Shown one piece after another: positions 1 through 9,098 of a stretch of DNA of 64,000 bases. The notes under the pieces were generated by a model. That model was not told the origin of the DNA and did no database searches. It saw only the letters and a program-made list of their open reading frames with translations. This DNA is from Acinetobacter sp. ANC 4470 (GTDB lineage Bacteria > Pseudomonadota > Gammaproteobacteria > Pseudomonadales > Moraxellaceae). Numbering within the stretch: the first letter of the stretch is position 1; every line of letters starts with the position of its first letter. The position numbers and the translations under genes are program-made. The stretch is from contig NZ_NEGC01000009.1 of assembly GCF_002135335.1 (NCBI RefSeq), forward strand, positions 61,049 to 125,048, given 5' to 3'.

Positions 1-21
1 GTATTTTCACAAAAAATCTAC

Positions 22-885
22 TTAAACAGATATCGCATAAGCTAAACAAGTAACACTGGCTAAGCCTAACGCTAAACCAAAAATGGTCGTTAGTGTTAAT
101 TTTTCTTTAAAGATGATTAAGCCACTTAATGCACCAAATACAACCACAAGAATATTCATGCCTGCAAAGACAATTGCAGGTGTGTCTTTCAATAACATAT
201 GTGCTTTGACGTAAAGTGCAATATTGGCAAAATTTAACAGCCCTAATCCCATTCCAGCCAAAATATTACTTCTAGTGCCAAACGTCTTGGTGGTCATTGC
301 AATATAAGCCAATGACAATATAAAGGCACAAATAAACATTAAATTCAGCGCAACAGCAAACTGAACTCCCAATCCAGTGGTATATTTTAACAATACATCA
401 ATTAAGGCATAGCCAAACCAAACCAATGCAAGATACAGCATTGCTTGCTTTGTCGATGACTGCCCTGTCTTGTCTTGCTGATGGGAAAATAAAAGACTTA
501 ATACAGCTAACACGCCTAAAACGATACCGATTATTTTTAGTGTATTGAATTGTTCCTGAAAAATAAAAAATGCCGCCAATAAAGACAAAACTACAGACAA
601 ACGCTGTGCAATTTCAGTTTTCACAATACCCGCATATTGCAAAGACTTCGCCAAACATAAAAAAACACTTGGCAGTAAAATACCTAAAGCAATAATTAAC
701 CACCACGGCGTATTGATGATTGAAATATGCTGTAAATCTGGTTTAAACCAGAAAAAGCACAACACACTTGCAGAAGCGTAATTCCATACAATCATGTGTA
801 ATGCATCAAAATCTTGTGCTTTAGCGAGCTTTAAAAGAATTGAGACAGCTACGCTACAACATGCTGCAGCCAATATAAGTTCCAT
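22..885 (-). CDS. DMT-superfamily (EamA-type) membrane permease
   Basis: The 287-residue protein is almost entirely hydrophobic, with about ten membrane segments in two halves (roughly residues 1-130 and 145-285), the internal duplication typical of EamA/drug-metabolite transporters. It probably moves a small metabolite across the inner membrane; the substrate cannot be told from sequence. The ATG is preceded by AAGG, a fair ribosome site. The next gene, fba, ends in a terminator between the two, so this gene is probably transcribed on its own. Family assignment is good; function is inferred. Confidence 0.8.
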   Translation of the reverse strand: MELILAAACCSVAVSILLKLAKAQDFDALHMIVWNYASASVLCFFWFKPDLQHISIINTPWWLIIALGILLPSVFLCLAKSLQYAGIVKTEIAQRLSVVLSLLAAFFIFQEQFNTLKIIGIVLGVLAVLSLLFSHQQDKTGQSSTKQAMLYLALVWFGYALIDVLLKYTTGLGVQFAVALNLMFICAFILSLAYIAMTTKTFGTRSNILAGMGLGLLNFANIALYVKAHMLLKDTPAIVFAGMNILVVVFGALSGLIIFKEKLTLTTIFGLALGLASVTCLAYAISV

Positions 886-930
886 CTTTTGCCTTATTTT
901 CCTTATTTATAATGGTTTAGGGTTAAATAC

Positions 931-960
931 AAAAAAACCCACAATAGATGTGGGCTTTTT
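931..960 (-). terminator. Rho-independent terminator after fba
   Basis: The inverted repeat CCCACA/TGTGGG has a 5-base loop. On the minus strand it is followed by a run of seven T (seven A on the plus strand at 931-937). It lies just past the fba stop codon. Confidence 0.8.
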
Positions 961-981
961 ATTATAAATAATCTTTAACGA

Positions 982-2019
982 TTATTTATAACGATTGACC
1001 ATTTTCTCTAAAGAAATTGGACGAATCTTGTCTGCATGACCCACAGTACCAAATGAAGTATAACGATCTACACAAATTTGTTTCATTGCATCAACAGTTG
1101 CAGCGAAAAATTTACGTGGATCAAACTCGCTTGGTTTTTCAGCCATCATACGGCGCATTGCACCTGTAGATGCTAAACGCAAATCTGTGTCGATGTTGAT
1201 TTTACGAACACCGTGTTTGATTGCTTCAACCAATTGCTCAACAGGCACACCATAAGTTTCGCCAATTTCACCGCCATATTGGTTAATAATCGCTAACCAT
1301 TCTTGTGGCACAGAGCTTGAACCGTGCATCACAAGATGTGTATTTGGCAATGCCGCATGAATTTCTTTAATACGGTCAATCGCTAAAATATCACCTGTAG
1401 GTGGACGGGTAAATTTGTACGCACCATGTGAAGTACCTACCGCAATTGCCAAAGCATCCACATTGGTATCTGCTACAAACTGAGTTGCTTCTTCAACTGA
1501 AGTCAATAGTTGTGAATGGTCAAGTACGCCTTCTGCACCCACGCCATCTTCTTCACCAGCCAGACCTGTTTCAAGGCTACCCAAGCAACCAATCTCACCT
1601 TCAACTGAAACGCCACACGCATGTGCCATTGCAACAGTACGACGAGTTACATCTACATTATATTCGTATGAAGTTGGTGTTTTACCATCTGCACCAAGTG
1701 AACCATCCATCATTACTGATGAGAAGCCCAACTGGATAGAACGCTGACATACATCAGGATCTGTACCGTGGTCTTGATGCATAACCACTGGAATATGTGG
1801 CCATTCTTCAATTGCAGCCAAAATTAAATGACGTAAGAACGGAGCACCTGCATATTTACGAGCACCCGCAGATGCCTGAACAATAACAGGTGAATTCGTT
1901 TCGTCTGCGGCTAACATAATTGCGCGCATTTGTTCTAAATTGTTTACGTTAAATGCTGGTACGCCGTAATTGTGTTCACCGGCGTGATCCAAGAGCTGGC
2001 GCAATGAAATAAGAGCCAT
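982..2019 (-). CDS. fba: Class II fructose-bisphosphate aldolase
   Basis: This 345-residue zinc aldolase interconverts fructose 1,6-bisphosphate with dihydroxyacetone phosphate and glyceraldehyde 3-phosphate in the cytosol. It carries the class II signature HQDHGTDP around residues 81-88, the acidic stretch VEGEIGCLG and the phosphate-binding segment VMHGSSS. Length is normal for the long class IIB type. The start has a strong site (GGGAGG, about 5 bases before ATG). pgk lies upstream on the same strand, with a small lipoprotein gene and a terminator in between. Acinetobacter lacks a complete Embden-Meyerhof glycolysis, so the enzyme probably serves mainly gluconeogenesis (established for the genus, inferred here). 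Confidence 0.96.
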   Translation of the reverse strand: MALISLRQLLDHAGEHNYGVPAFNVNNLEQMRAIMLAADETNSPVIVQASAGARKYAGAPFLRHLILAAIEEWPHIPVVMHQDHGTDPDVCQRSIQLGFSSVMMDGSLGADGKTPTSYEYNVDVTRRTVAMAHACGVSVEGEIGCLGSLETGLAGEEDGVGAEGVLDHSQLLTSVEEATQFVADTNVDALAIAVGTSHGAYKFTRPPTGDILAIDRIKEIHAALPNTHLVMHGSSSVPQEWLAIINQYGGEIGETYGVPVEQLVEAIKHGVRKINIDTDLRLASTGAMRRMMAEKPSEFDPRKFFAATVDAMKQICVDRYTSFGTVGHADKIRPISLEKMVNRYK

Positions 2020-2094
2020 AATGTCCTCCCAGGTAATGCCCCATATTCTACATGCGGATTGCTTTCAATTCAGCAAGAAAAAACACTATTTCAT

Positions 2095-2125
2095 AAAAAA
2101 GTCCCTGCAAATGCAGGGACTTTTA
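2095..2125 (-). terminator. Rho-independent terminator after the small lipoprotein gene
   Basis: A nearly perfect stem GTCCCTGC/GCAGGGAC (2101-2120) is flanked by six A on the plus strand (2095-2100), giving a T-run after the stem on the minus strand. It separates the 90-residue lipoprotein gene from fba. Confidence 0.8.
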
Positions 2126-2142
2126 AATAAAAAATAAAAAAC

Positions 2143-2415
2143 TTATTGTGCCGTTGGCTCAGAAGCCACGTCTTCAACTGCTGCGGTTGCTTCATCAACA
2201 TCCACATTAGCTATTTCTGCGGGTATATCAGTATTTTTTTCATCCAAAACGGGTTGATCAATTGAATCAATCGCTGCTTGTTGTTCTGGTGTAATTTTTT
2301 CTTCTACTACCACAGTTTCAGCTGTCTCATTTTTAGCTGCTTCATCTTTCTTTGCACAAGCGGTTAAAGCTAAAGGTGCAATCAGTAATGCTGCCAACGT
2401 GAGTTTTAAGTTCAT
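2143..2415 (-). CDS. Small acidic lipoprotein, function unknown
   Basis: The 90-residue product starts with a lipoprotein signal peptide, with lipobox LTAC and the lipidated cysteine at residue 20. A highly charged tail rich in E, A, D and V follows, with no recognisable domain. It should be anchored to the membrane facing the periplasm; the residues after the cysteine (AKK) do not look like an inner-membrane retention signal. It lies between pgk and fba with terminators on both sides, so it is probably its own unit. No family is recognised. Confidence 0.75.
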   Translation of the reverse strand: MNLKLTLAALLIAPLALTACAKKDEAAKNETAETVVVEEKITPEQQAAIDSIDQPVLDEKNTDIPAEIANVDVDEATAAVEDVASEPTAQ

Positions 2416-2501
2416 CAGATTTTCCTACAACAGGAGATTTAATGAACATGATTTTATTGCAGATATATTTCATTTTAATGACTAAAAAATGAATCAGAAA
2501 T

Positions 2502-2530
2502 AAAAAAGGCTGATCATGAGATCAACCTTT
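2502..2530 (-). terminator. Rho-independent terminator after pgk
   Basis: The stem AAAGGcTGATC/GATCAaCCTTT has one mismatch and a 4-base loop. A-rich plus-strand sequence at 2502-2507 gives the minus-strand T-tail. It lies 33 bases past the pgk stop. Confidence 0.75.
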
Positions 2531-2562
2531 TCATCAAACAGTCATCATGACATTGCTGTCAA

Positions 2563-3750
2563 TTATGCACGTTCAAGCAATACTGCAACAGCTGGAAGTG
2601 TTTTACCTTCTACAAACTCAAGGAAAGCACCACCACCTGTAGAAATATAATCAATTTTATCAGCAACTTCGTACTTGTCGATTGCAGCTAAAGTATCACC
2701 ACCACCTGCAATAGAGAAACCTGCTGATTCAGCAATTGCTAAAGACAGTGCTTTAGTCCCTTCACCGAATTGATCGACTTCAAACACACCAACTGGCCCA
2801 TTCCAAAGAATTGTTTTTGATGTGTTGATAATTTCAGCAAAGGCTTTTGCCGTTTCTGGACCAACGTCTAAAATCATATCGTTGTCAGTCACATCAGCAA
2901 CATTTTTAACGACTGCTTTCGCTTTCGCCAATGAACCCAAAAAGTCAGAAAAATCAATTTCAGCTGCATCTGCAACCACAACGTCAGTTGGTAATGGTAC
3001 TGAAACTTTTGCCGCAATGGCTTTTGCAGTATCGATTAAATCAGTTTCACACAATGATTTACCCACGTTGTAACCTGCCGCAGCAAGGAAGGTATTCGCA
3101 ATACCACCACCAACAATAATTTGGTCACAAAGTGTAGAAAGTGAAGTCAATACATCAAGTTTAGTTGAAACTTTAGAACCTGCAACAATGGCAACCATTG
3201 GAGATTCAGGCGTTTTAAGCGCACGACCAAGTGCGTCTAATTCAGCAGCAAGTAAAGGCCCTGCTGCTGCAATTGGAGCTAAACGAGCCACACCTTCAGT
3301 AGAAGCTTCTGCACGATGTGCTGTACCAAAAGCATCCATGACGAAAACATCGCAAAGTGCTGCATATTTTTGTGCAAGTTCAGGGTTATTTTTCTTTTCA
3401 CCAGGGTTGAAACGCACATTTTCAAGCAATACCACTTGACCTACTGCAACCTCAACACCCGCTAAATAGTCAGTCAACAATTGAACTTCCTGACCCAAAG
3501 CTTGGGTCAAATAAGCAGCAACTGGAGCTAAAGACTGTTCTGGTTTAGCTTCACCTTCAACGGGACGACCAAGATGAGAACAAACCATTACCGCAGCGCC
3601 TTTTGCAATCGCGGCTTTAATGGTAGGAAGTGCAGCGCGTAAACGTGCATCACTTGTAATCTCACCATTTTTCACAGGTACGTTTAAATCTTCACGAATA
3701 AGAACGCGTTTACCTGTTAAATCAAGGTCAGTCATACGTTGAAAATTCAT
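2563..3750 (-). CDS. pgk: Phosphoglycerate kinase
   Basis: The 395-residue monomer transfers phosphate between 1,3-bisphosphoglycerate and ADP. The N-terminal domain has the substrate-binding signature [11 protein letters not shown] near residue 15 and the conserved [11 protein letters not shown]. The C-terminal nucleotide domain carries [10 protein letters not shown] and the GGGDTLAA loop. Length is standard. It is upstream of the small lipoprotein gene and fba, and the gapA/epd neighbour common elsewhere is absent. Closed by its own terminator. Confidence 0.97.
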   Translation of the reverse strand: MNFQRMTDLDLTGKRVLIREDLNVPVKNGEITSDARLRAALPTIKAAIAKGAAVMVCSHLGRPVEGEAKPEQSLAPVAAYLTQALGQEVQLLTDYLAGVEVAVGQVVLLENVRFNPGEKKNNPELAQKYAALCDVFVMDAFGTAHRAEASTEGVARLAPIAAAGPLLAAELDALGRALKTPESPMVAIVAGSKVSTKLDVLTSLSTLCDQIIVGGGIANTFLAAAGYNVGKSLCETDLIDTAKAIAAKVSVPLPTDVVVADAAEIDFSDFLGSLAKAKAVVKNVADVTDNDMILDVGPETAKAFAEIINTSKTILWNGPVGVFEVDQFGEGTKALSLAIAESAGFSIAGGGDTLAAIDKYEVADKIDYISTGGGAFLEFVEGKTLPAVAVLLERA

Positions 3751-3890
3751 GTATAGCTCTCTGTATAGATATAAAAACCGCCCGATTTTAAATGATTATG
3801 CAGAAAAAGGTTAGCTTCTTTTGCATAAAAGCTGTCGAAAGACAAAGTTTTGATTATGATAGTCAAAAGCCACATCATGATTCAGAGCTT

Positions 3891-4274
3891 ATGTCTATTC
3901 ACCCAGATCCAAATATCAATCGTTTAAATGTTTTAGGCGAACCATTGGCAAGTTGTTGCTACTCTCCGATTACGGGATATTTTCGTAACGGCTTTTGTCA
4001 TACCGCGACTACAGATCTAGGTCAGCATACAATGTGTGCACAAATGACTACTGAATTTCTTAATTTTTCTCAAAAAGTAGGTAATGACTTGATCACACCA
4101 TTACCAGAAGTCGATTTCCCAGGTTTAGAACCCGGTGATTTTTGGTGTATTTGTGTAACCCGTTGGGTAGATGCTTACCAAGCTGGTATTGCTCCCCCTA
4201 TTAAAGTTCAAGCTTGCCATCAAGCTGTGCTCTCTTATGTTCCGCTTGATGTTCTTATGGAATATGCAGTGTAA
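3891..4274 (+). CDS. DUF2237 family protein
   Basis: The reading frame is open from 3792, but the conserved protein starts at the ATG at 3891, giving about 127 residues. The Cys-rich pattern (LASCCYSPITGYFRNGFC, then HTMCAQMT and FWCICVTRW) is typical of the DUF2237 family, small bacterial proteins of unknown biochemical function. The stop overlaps the start of the next gene by one base (TAATG), so the two are translationally coupled. Upstream, pgk is divergent. Family assignment is good, role unknown. Confidence 0.82.
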   Translation: MSIHPDPNINRLNVLGEPLASCCYSPITGYFRNGFCHTATTDLGQHTMCAQMTTEFLNFSQKVGNDLITPLPEVDFPGLEPGDFWCICVTRWVDAYQAGIAPPIKVQACHQAVLSYVPLDVLMEYAV

Positions 4275-4867
4275 TGAATACATCTCAAATTATTTTAGCT
4301 TCCAGCAGTCAAACGCGTAAAGACTTAATGAATCGTCTTCGCATCAATTATCAAAGCATCGTGCCTGATATTGATGAGTCTCCGCGCGGTGAAAACCATG
4401 CTGACCATTTAGCCAAACGACTGGCTTTTGAAAAAGCCAAAGTTATTTCAGAACAGTATCCTGAAGCCATTGTGATTGGATCAGATCAAGTCGCATGGCG
4501 TGAAGGTGCACCCGATATTTTTATTGGCAAACCTTTGACTGTTGAAAAAGCAATCAAACAACTGCAAGCCAACTCCGATAAAATCGTTTATTTCAGTACG
4601 GCATTAAGTGTACAACAACTGTCTACAGGCTTTGAGCAAACACTGGTTGAACACTATAAAGTTAAATTCCGTAAACTCGGACTGGCGGAAATTGAACGCT
4701 ATATCGAAGTGGAACAACCTTTAATGTGTGCGGGTAGCTTCAAATGTGAAAGCTTAGGTATCAGCTTATTTGAACAAATGATTGGGCAAGACCAAACCAC
4801 ACTTATGGGCATGCCGATGATTCAGCTCTGCCATATTCTTCGCCAACTGAACATTTTAGTTCCTTAA
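4274..4867 (+). CDS. yceF: Maf-family nucleotide pyrophosphatase, YceF type
   Basis: The 197-residue protein has the Maf signature near the N-terminus (ILASSSQTRKDLMNRL), the catalytic-site motif GSDQV near residue 70 and the YceF-type segment CAGSFKCE. Maf proteins hydrolyse non-canonical or modified nucleoside triphosphates to monophosphates; the YceF subgroup prefers 7-methyl-GTP. Subgroup choice rests on similarity I recognise, not on a search. Start overlaps the preceding DUF2237 stop; roxA begins 16 bases downstream, so the three form a likely operon. Confidence 0.88.
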   Translation: MNTSQIILASSSQTRKDLMNRLRINYQSIVPDIDESPRGENHADHLAKRLAFEKAKVISEQYPEAIVIGSDQVAWREGAPDIFIGKPLTVEKAIKQLQANSDKIVYFSTALSVQQLSTGFEQTLVEHYKVKFRKLGLAEIERYIEVEQPLMCAGSFKCESLGISLFEQMIGQDQTTLMGMPMIQLCHILRQLNILVP

Positions 4868-4883
4868 TTTTTAGGCTGTATTT

Positions 4884-6053
4884 ATGTCTCCATCTTTAGA
4901 TATTCTTGGCGGAATTACCGCTGAACAATTCCTTGCTGAATATTGGCAAAAAAAACCATTACTGGTACGTAATGCACTGCCTGAAATTGCAAATCTGCTT
5001 GAACCGAGTGATGTGATGGAACTTGCACTGGATGAAAATATCAGTGCGCGTTTAATCAAACAAAAAGATAAAGATCCAAACCAATGGTCAGTGAAATCAT
5101 CGCCTTTGATTAAGGCCGATTTCCAAAAGATGCCGAAACTTTGGACTTTGCTGATTCAAGCTGTTGATCATTACTCTTTTGATCTAGCTGAATTATGGAA
5201 AAAATTCCCTTTTATTCCACAATGGCGTCGTGATGACATTATGGTGTCTTATGCACCTAAAGGTGGTTCAGTCGGTAAACACTTCGATTTTTATGATGTG
5301 TTCTTAGTTCAAGGTTACGGTCACCGTCGCTGGCAGTTGGGTCAAATGTGCGATGCAGAAACGGCATTCGTTGCAGGACAACCCTTAAAACTTCTGCCAG
5401 AAATGGAAGTGAATTTTGATGAAGTGCTTGCACCAGGCGACTTACTATATGTCCCACCGGGTTTATCACATTATGGCGTTGCTGAAGATGACTGTCTGAC
5501 CTACTCATTTGGCTTCCGTATGCCCAATGTGGCGGAAATGATGGATCGTGTGAGTGACAAATTTGCTGACGATCAATTGCTTAAAAACCCACTGACGGAC
5601 ATTATTCGTGACAAAATCAGCCCAATTGGTCAAATCAGTCAGGCTGAACTTGAATATTTAAAAGCAGAACTTTTAGCACAATTGCAAAACCCAACCGTGC
5701 TTGAAGATGCGCTTATGAGCCTGATGTCGGAATCCAAATATCCTGAGAATATTCCAGAAGCTGAAGCAATGGGTACGGGTGATTTAGAAGAAGCTCTTGA
5801 TCTCGGCTATTCACTCATTCTAGAGCCAGCATCGCGTCTACTCTACACCGAAGACGAAAATGAATTTCTGTTTTGGGCCAATGGTGAAGGCATTTGTATT
5901 TCAGATGTGTTTGCACCGATTTTAAAACAAATTGCCGATGGCAATCCGGTATTACTCGACGAAAAACTTTATGATCCAGATATTTTGGAAGACGTCGTAA
6001 ACTTATTAAATGAGTCGATTTTAATGTTGTTACCAGCAGCAGATTCAGAATAA
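4884..6053 (+). CDS. roxA: Ribosomal protein arginine hydroxylase, JmjC/cupin type
   Basis: The 389-residue protein is a 2-oxoglutarate and Fe(II)-dependent oxygenase of the RoxA/YcfD type, which hydroxylates an arginine of ribosomal protein L16. The iron triad is visible as H133-x-D135 (GKHFDFYD) and H196 (PPGLSHYG). An N-terminal cupin core is followed by a dimerisation region and a C-terminal winged-helix-like part. It is last in the plus-strand run after yceF and is closed by a strong terminator. The L16 substrate is inferred from the family. Confidence 0.88.
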   Translation: MSPSLDILGGITAEQFLAEYWQKKPLLVRNALPEIANLLEPSDVMELALDENISARLIKQKDKDPNQWSVKSSPLIKADFQKMPKLWTLLIQAVDHYSFDLAELWKKFPFIPQWRRDDIMVSYAPKGGSVGKHFDFYDVFLVQGYGHRRWQLGQMCDAETAFVAGQPLKLLPEMEVNFDEVLAPGDLLYVPPGLSHYGVAEDDCLTYSFGFRMPNVAEMMDRVSDKFADDQLLKNPLTDIIRDKISPIGQISQAELEYLKAELLAQLQNPTVLEDALMSLMSESKYPENIPEAEAMGTGDLEEALDLGYSLILEPASRLLYTEDENEFLFWANGEGICISDVFAPILKQIADGNPVLLDEKLYDPDILEDVVNLLNESILMLLPAADSE

Positions 6054-6062
6054 CTAAGGCGA

Positions 6063-6095
6063 TAAGGGGGAAACTAGATTTCCCCCTTATTTTTT
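6063..6095 (+). terminator. Rho-independent terminator after roxA
   Basis: A perfect 11-base stem TAAGGGGGAAA/TTTCCCCCTTA with a 5-base loop is followed by a T-run at 6090-6095, starting 10 bases past the roxA stop. Confidence 0.9.
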
Positions 6096-6588
<493 letters not shown>

Positions 6589-7365
6589 TTAGCCATATTG
6601 TTTTTTCAAATATTTCACAATCTCTGCTGATTCAAACATCTTCACATCCGTATTGGGATCAACCAAATAAGGAACTTGAATATCACGACCCATAATTTCG
6701 ACCACTCTTTCACGCTTCCCGCCTTTTAACGGCTGATATTTCCCCGGTTTTAAACGTAAAAATGCAGGTCCTTGATCTTGCCAGCGTTCTTTAGGCACGT
6801 TATGGAAGATAAAAGGCAACTCCAGTTCAGTTAATACACCACGTACAACTCGGGTAAATGGACTTGCTTCAAAACCCCATAATTCTAAAAGTTGCTCAGG
6901 TGCTTCCCGATCAATAATTTTTTGATTAATCCAAACACCGCGTACACCATTCATCAAAGTACCCGCAAAGGCAACGACAGGATATTTAGGATAGTCTGAA
7001 TATTTTTTCGGCGTCTGACCACTTTTGCCGTAATGCTTAAATAAATAATCGATAATGTCTTTTGACTCATACATTTCGATCCCTGTATTTTCATCAATTA
7101 AAAACGGAAAGCGTAATTTCCCACCTTTTTCTTTCACAATTTTACGATATTTTGTCCCACCTTTCGGGCATGGATAAACCTCATAATCTAAATTTAATAA
7201 GGTCAGTACTTCTCGTACACGACGACAAAACGGTGAACCTTCAAACTCATAAAGTTTGAGTGATTTTTCAGGCTGCTTAGGGAAAGCTGTGCCACTCACG
7301 CCACGTCCACCTGCAGTCAATGTTGAAGCTAAAGCTTGTACTACTTTAATTTGATGATTCACCAT
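6589..7365 (-). CDS. Tandem glutathione S-transferase N-terminal (thioredoxin-fold) protein
   Basis: The frame is open to 7398, but the ATG at 7365 has a good ribosome site (AAGGA), giving about 258 residues. The protein is two GST N-terminal domains in a row. The first has LYEFEGSPFCRRVREVL and ends with FPFLIDENTG..MYES. The second has LWGFEASPFTRVVRGVL and VPYLVDPNTD..MFES. The all-helical GST C-terminal domain is missing. Only the first copy keeps a cysteine in the active-site turn (SPFC against SPFT). rraA lies immediately upstream on the same strand. A redox or glutathione role is inferred; the substrate is unknown. Confidence 0.82.
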   Translation of the reverse strand: MVNHQIKVVQALASTLTAGGRGVSGTAFPKQPEKSLKLYEFEGSPFCRRVREVLTLLNLDYEVYPCPKGGTKYRKIVKEKGGKLRFPFLIDENTGIEMYESKDIIDYLFKHYGKSGQTPKKYSDYPKYPVVAFAGTLMNGVRGVWINQKIIDREAPEQLLELWGFEASPFTRVVRGVLTELELPFIFHNVPKERWQDQGPAFLRLKPGKYQPLKGGKRERVVEIMGRDIQVPYLVDPNTDVKMFESAEIVKYLKKQYG

Positions 7366-7387
7366 TTTTGTCCTTATTGAATTGTCG

Positions 7388-7900
7388 TTATAAATCAACT
7401 AATTTTTCTTTTGCAATCACAATTCCATTGTTATCTGCATAAATATAATCGCCAGAATTGATGGTCACACCACCAAAATACAAAGTTAAATCTACTTCGC
7501 CAATGCCTTTACGATGACTTTTTTGTGGAATTGCAGCCAATGCATGTACACCTAAATCTAATTCAGCAATCGCATCAACATCGCGTACACAGCCATAAAT
7601 CACCACACCATTCCAGTGATTTTTAACTGCTGACTCTGCAATCATGTCGCCCATCAAAGCACAGCGCATGGATGCCCCACCATCAACGACAAGTACTTTA
7701 TTTGTACCATCAGTGGCGAGTAATTCTTTTACACGTGAATTATCTTCAAAGCATTTAACCGTCACAGCCTGACCGCCAAAACTTTTACGCGCACCATAGC
7801 TTTTAAAGAATTTACCATCCATAGATGGTGTGACCACCTGAATATCTTTTTCTGGGTGATCATCCAGTAAATCACAGGTTACGAATGCTACATTAGCCAC
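7388..7900 (-). CDS. rraA: RraA family protein (RNase E inhibitor-like / HMG aldolase-like)
   Basis: The 170-residue protein matches the RraA/MenG-like fold: KVLVVDGGASMRCALMGDMIAESA around residues 68-91 and GVVIYGCVRDVDAI around 97-110, which carries the RxxD pair that binds metal and oxoacid in the aldolase branch. In E. coli RraA binds and inhibits RNase E; other members are 4-hydroxy-4-methyl-2-oxoglutarate aldolases. Sequence alone does not decide between the two here. It sits 12 bases after the NAD(P)-binding gene and 22 bases before the GST-fold gene, so the three are a likely operon. Confidence 0.85.
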   Translation of the reverse strand: MANVAFVTCDLLDDHPEKDIQVVTPSMDGKFFKSYGARKSFGGQAVTVKCFEDNSRVKELLATDGTNKVLVVDGGASMRCALMGDMIAESAVKNHWNGVVIYGCVRDVDAIAELDLGVHALAAIPQKSHRKGIGEVDLTLYFGGVTINSGDYIYADNNGIVIAKEKLVDL

Positions 7901-7912
7901 TTTCTATCTCCC

Positions 7913-8578
7913 TTATTTGCAAGTTTGTATGCGTAAATTATCATAAATTTCAAATTTATCCGTTTGAGTTCGCGCTGCATCGACCATAGTATGAGCCACT
8001 TGTTCTGCTGTCACTGGCTTATATTTGAATGTATTTGGAACCAAATGCGAAAATTTTCGATATAGCTTTTGAGTCGCATCCTCTAAACTGCGTTGTTCTG
8101 GGCGTTCACCTAATAAGAGTGAAGGACGTAAGATGGACACATATTTAAGATTTAAATTTTGAATATGATTTTCAAGTTCTCCTTTCACTTTATTATAGAA
8201 AATTTTTGACTGCGCATTTGCACCCATTGCACTAATCAGTAAATAATGGGTATCTGTCATTTCAAATAAATCTGCAAAATGTGCATTCATTTCATAATCA
8301 ACGTTATAAAAATTTTGCTTAGACCCTGCTTTTTTCAACGTTGTCCCTAAACAACTAAAGGCATGGCTATAACCATTCACATCTTCATCATTCAACAACA
8401 TAAAATCATCTAAAATAAATTGTTGTACTTTTTCTAAAGATTTAAGCTCTGTATCTTCATGCCGAACAACGGCTGTAATTTTTTCATAACTCTCAATCTG
8501 ATTAAGTTGTTTTAGCAGTTCACGACCCACTAAACCCGTTGCTCCAATCACAATTGCACTTTTAATTGAATTAGTCAT
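7913..8578 (-). CDS. NAD(P)-binding Rossmann protein (HTATIP2/NmrA-like)
   Basis: The 221-residue protein begins with a dinucleotide-binding motif (VIGATGLVGRELL). It then shows the short-chain/epimerase-like pattern with FSCLGTTLKKAGS around residue 75 and LLISAMGANAQSKIFYNKVKGELE, where Y and K are the catalytic pair positions. Similar bacterial proteins are atypical SDR oxidoreductases related to human HTATIP2. Substrate unknown. It is the first gene of the rraA group, divergent from rpsT. Confidence 0.8.
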   Translation of the reverse strand: MTNSIKSAIVIGATGLVGRELLKQLNQIESYEKITAVVRHEDTELKSLEKVQQFILDDFMLLNDEDVNGYSHAFSCLGTTLKKAGSKQNFYNVDYEMNAHFADLFEMTDTHYLLISAMGANAQSKIFYNKVKGELENHIQNLNLKYVSILRPSLLLGERPEQRSLEDATQKLYRKFSHLVPNTFKYKPVTAEQVAHTMVDAARTQTDKFEIYDNLRIQTCK

Positions 8579-8657
8579 TTTTTAAACAATCTCTGGAGGT
8601 TATTATTAATCTAACGGTTTCTTTAGAGTTTTTATGCATCTAAAATGTTGTCAAAGC

Positions 8658-8674
8658 AAGTCAAGACTTGACTT
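8658..8674. promoter_or_regulatory. Perfect palindrome over the rpsT -35 region
   Basis: AAGTCAAG-A-CTTGACTT is a perfect 8-base inverted repeat around one central base, overlapping the putative -35 hexamer TTGACT (8668-8673). The shape is that of an operator. The binding protein is unknown. Confidence 0.45.
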
Positions 8675-8696
8675 AACGGCGTAGTTTAATCACAAT
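8668..8696 (+). promoter_or_regulatory. rpsT: Putative sigma-70 promoter of rpsT
   Basis: TTGACT (8668-8673), a 17-base spacer and CACAAT (8691-8696) fit a sigma-70 promoter, with start of transcription about 90 bases before the rpsT start codon. The -10 matches the consensus at only four of six positions. Confidence 0.5.
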
Positions 8697-8793
8697 ATGG
8701 CACTTGTTTACGGGCTGGTGATAATTCTTCTGATGAAGGTTTTCAGTTGCAATTTCAGCCCGCCCAGACCAATCTATTTCAAGGAGTGCACGA

Positions 8794-9060
8794 GTGGCAA
8801 ACTCAGCTCAAGCTAAAAAACGTGCCCGTCAAAACGTTAAAGCACGCAAACACAACGCAAGCTTACGTTCAATGGTTCGTACTTATCTTAAACGTACAGT
8901 AGCTGCTATTGCTGCTGGTGACTATGCTACTGCTTCAGCAGCATACAAAACTGCTGTACCAGTAATTGACCGTATGGCTGATAAAGGCATCATCCATAAA
9001 AACAAAGCAGCTCGTCATAAGAGCCGTTTAAATGCACAAATTAAAGCTTTGGCTAACTAA
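8794..9060 (+). CDS. rpsT: 30S ribosomal protein S20
   Basis: The 88-residue, strongly basic protein starts [13 protein letters not shown], the classic S20 N-terminus, and ends in a lysine/arginine-rich helix. S20 binds 16S rRNA early in 30S assembly. The initiation codon is GTG at 8794, preceded by AAGGAG. A non-ATG start fits the translational self-control known for S20 in E. coli. It is monocistronic, closed by a terminator. Confidence 0.97.
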   Translation: MANSAQAKKRARQNVKARKHNASLRSMVRTYLKRTVAAIAAGDYATASAAYKTAVPVIDRMADKGIIHKNKAARHKSRLNAQIKALAN

Positions 9061-9076
9061 TTTATGTATGTGAAAG

Positions 9077-9098
9077 AAGCCCGTTAAGGGCTTTTTTT
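9077..9098 (+). terminator. Rho-independent terminator after rpsT
   Basis: AAGCCC/GGGCTT with a 5-base loop is followed by a T-run to 9098, 16 bases after the rpsT stop. Confidence 0.85.
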
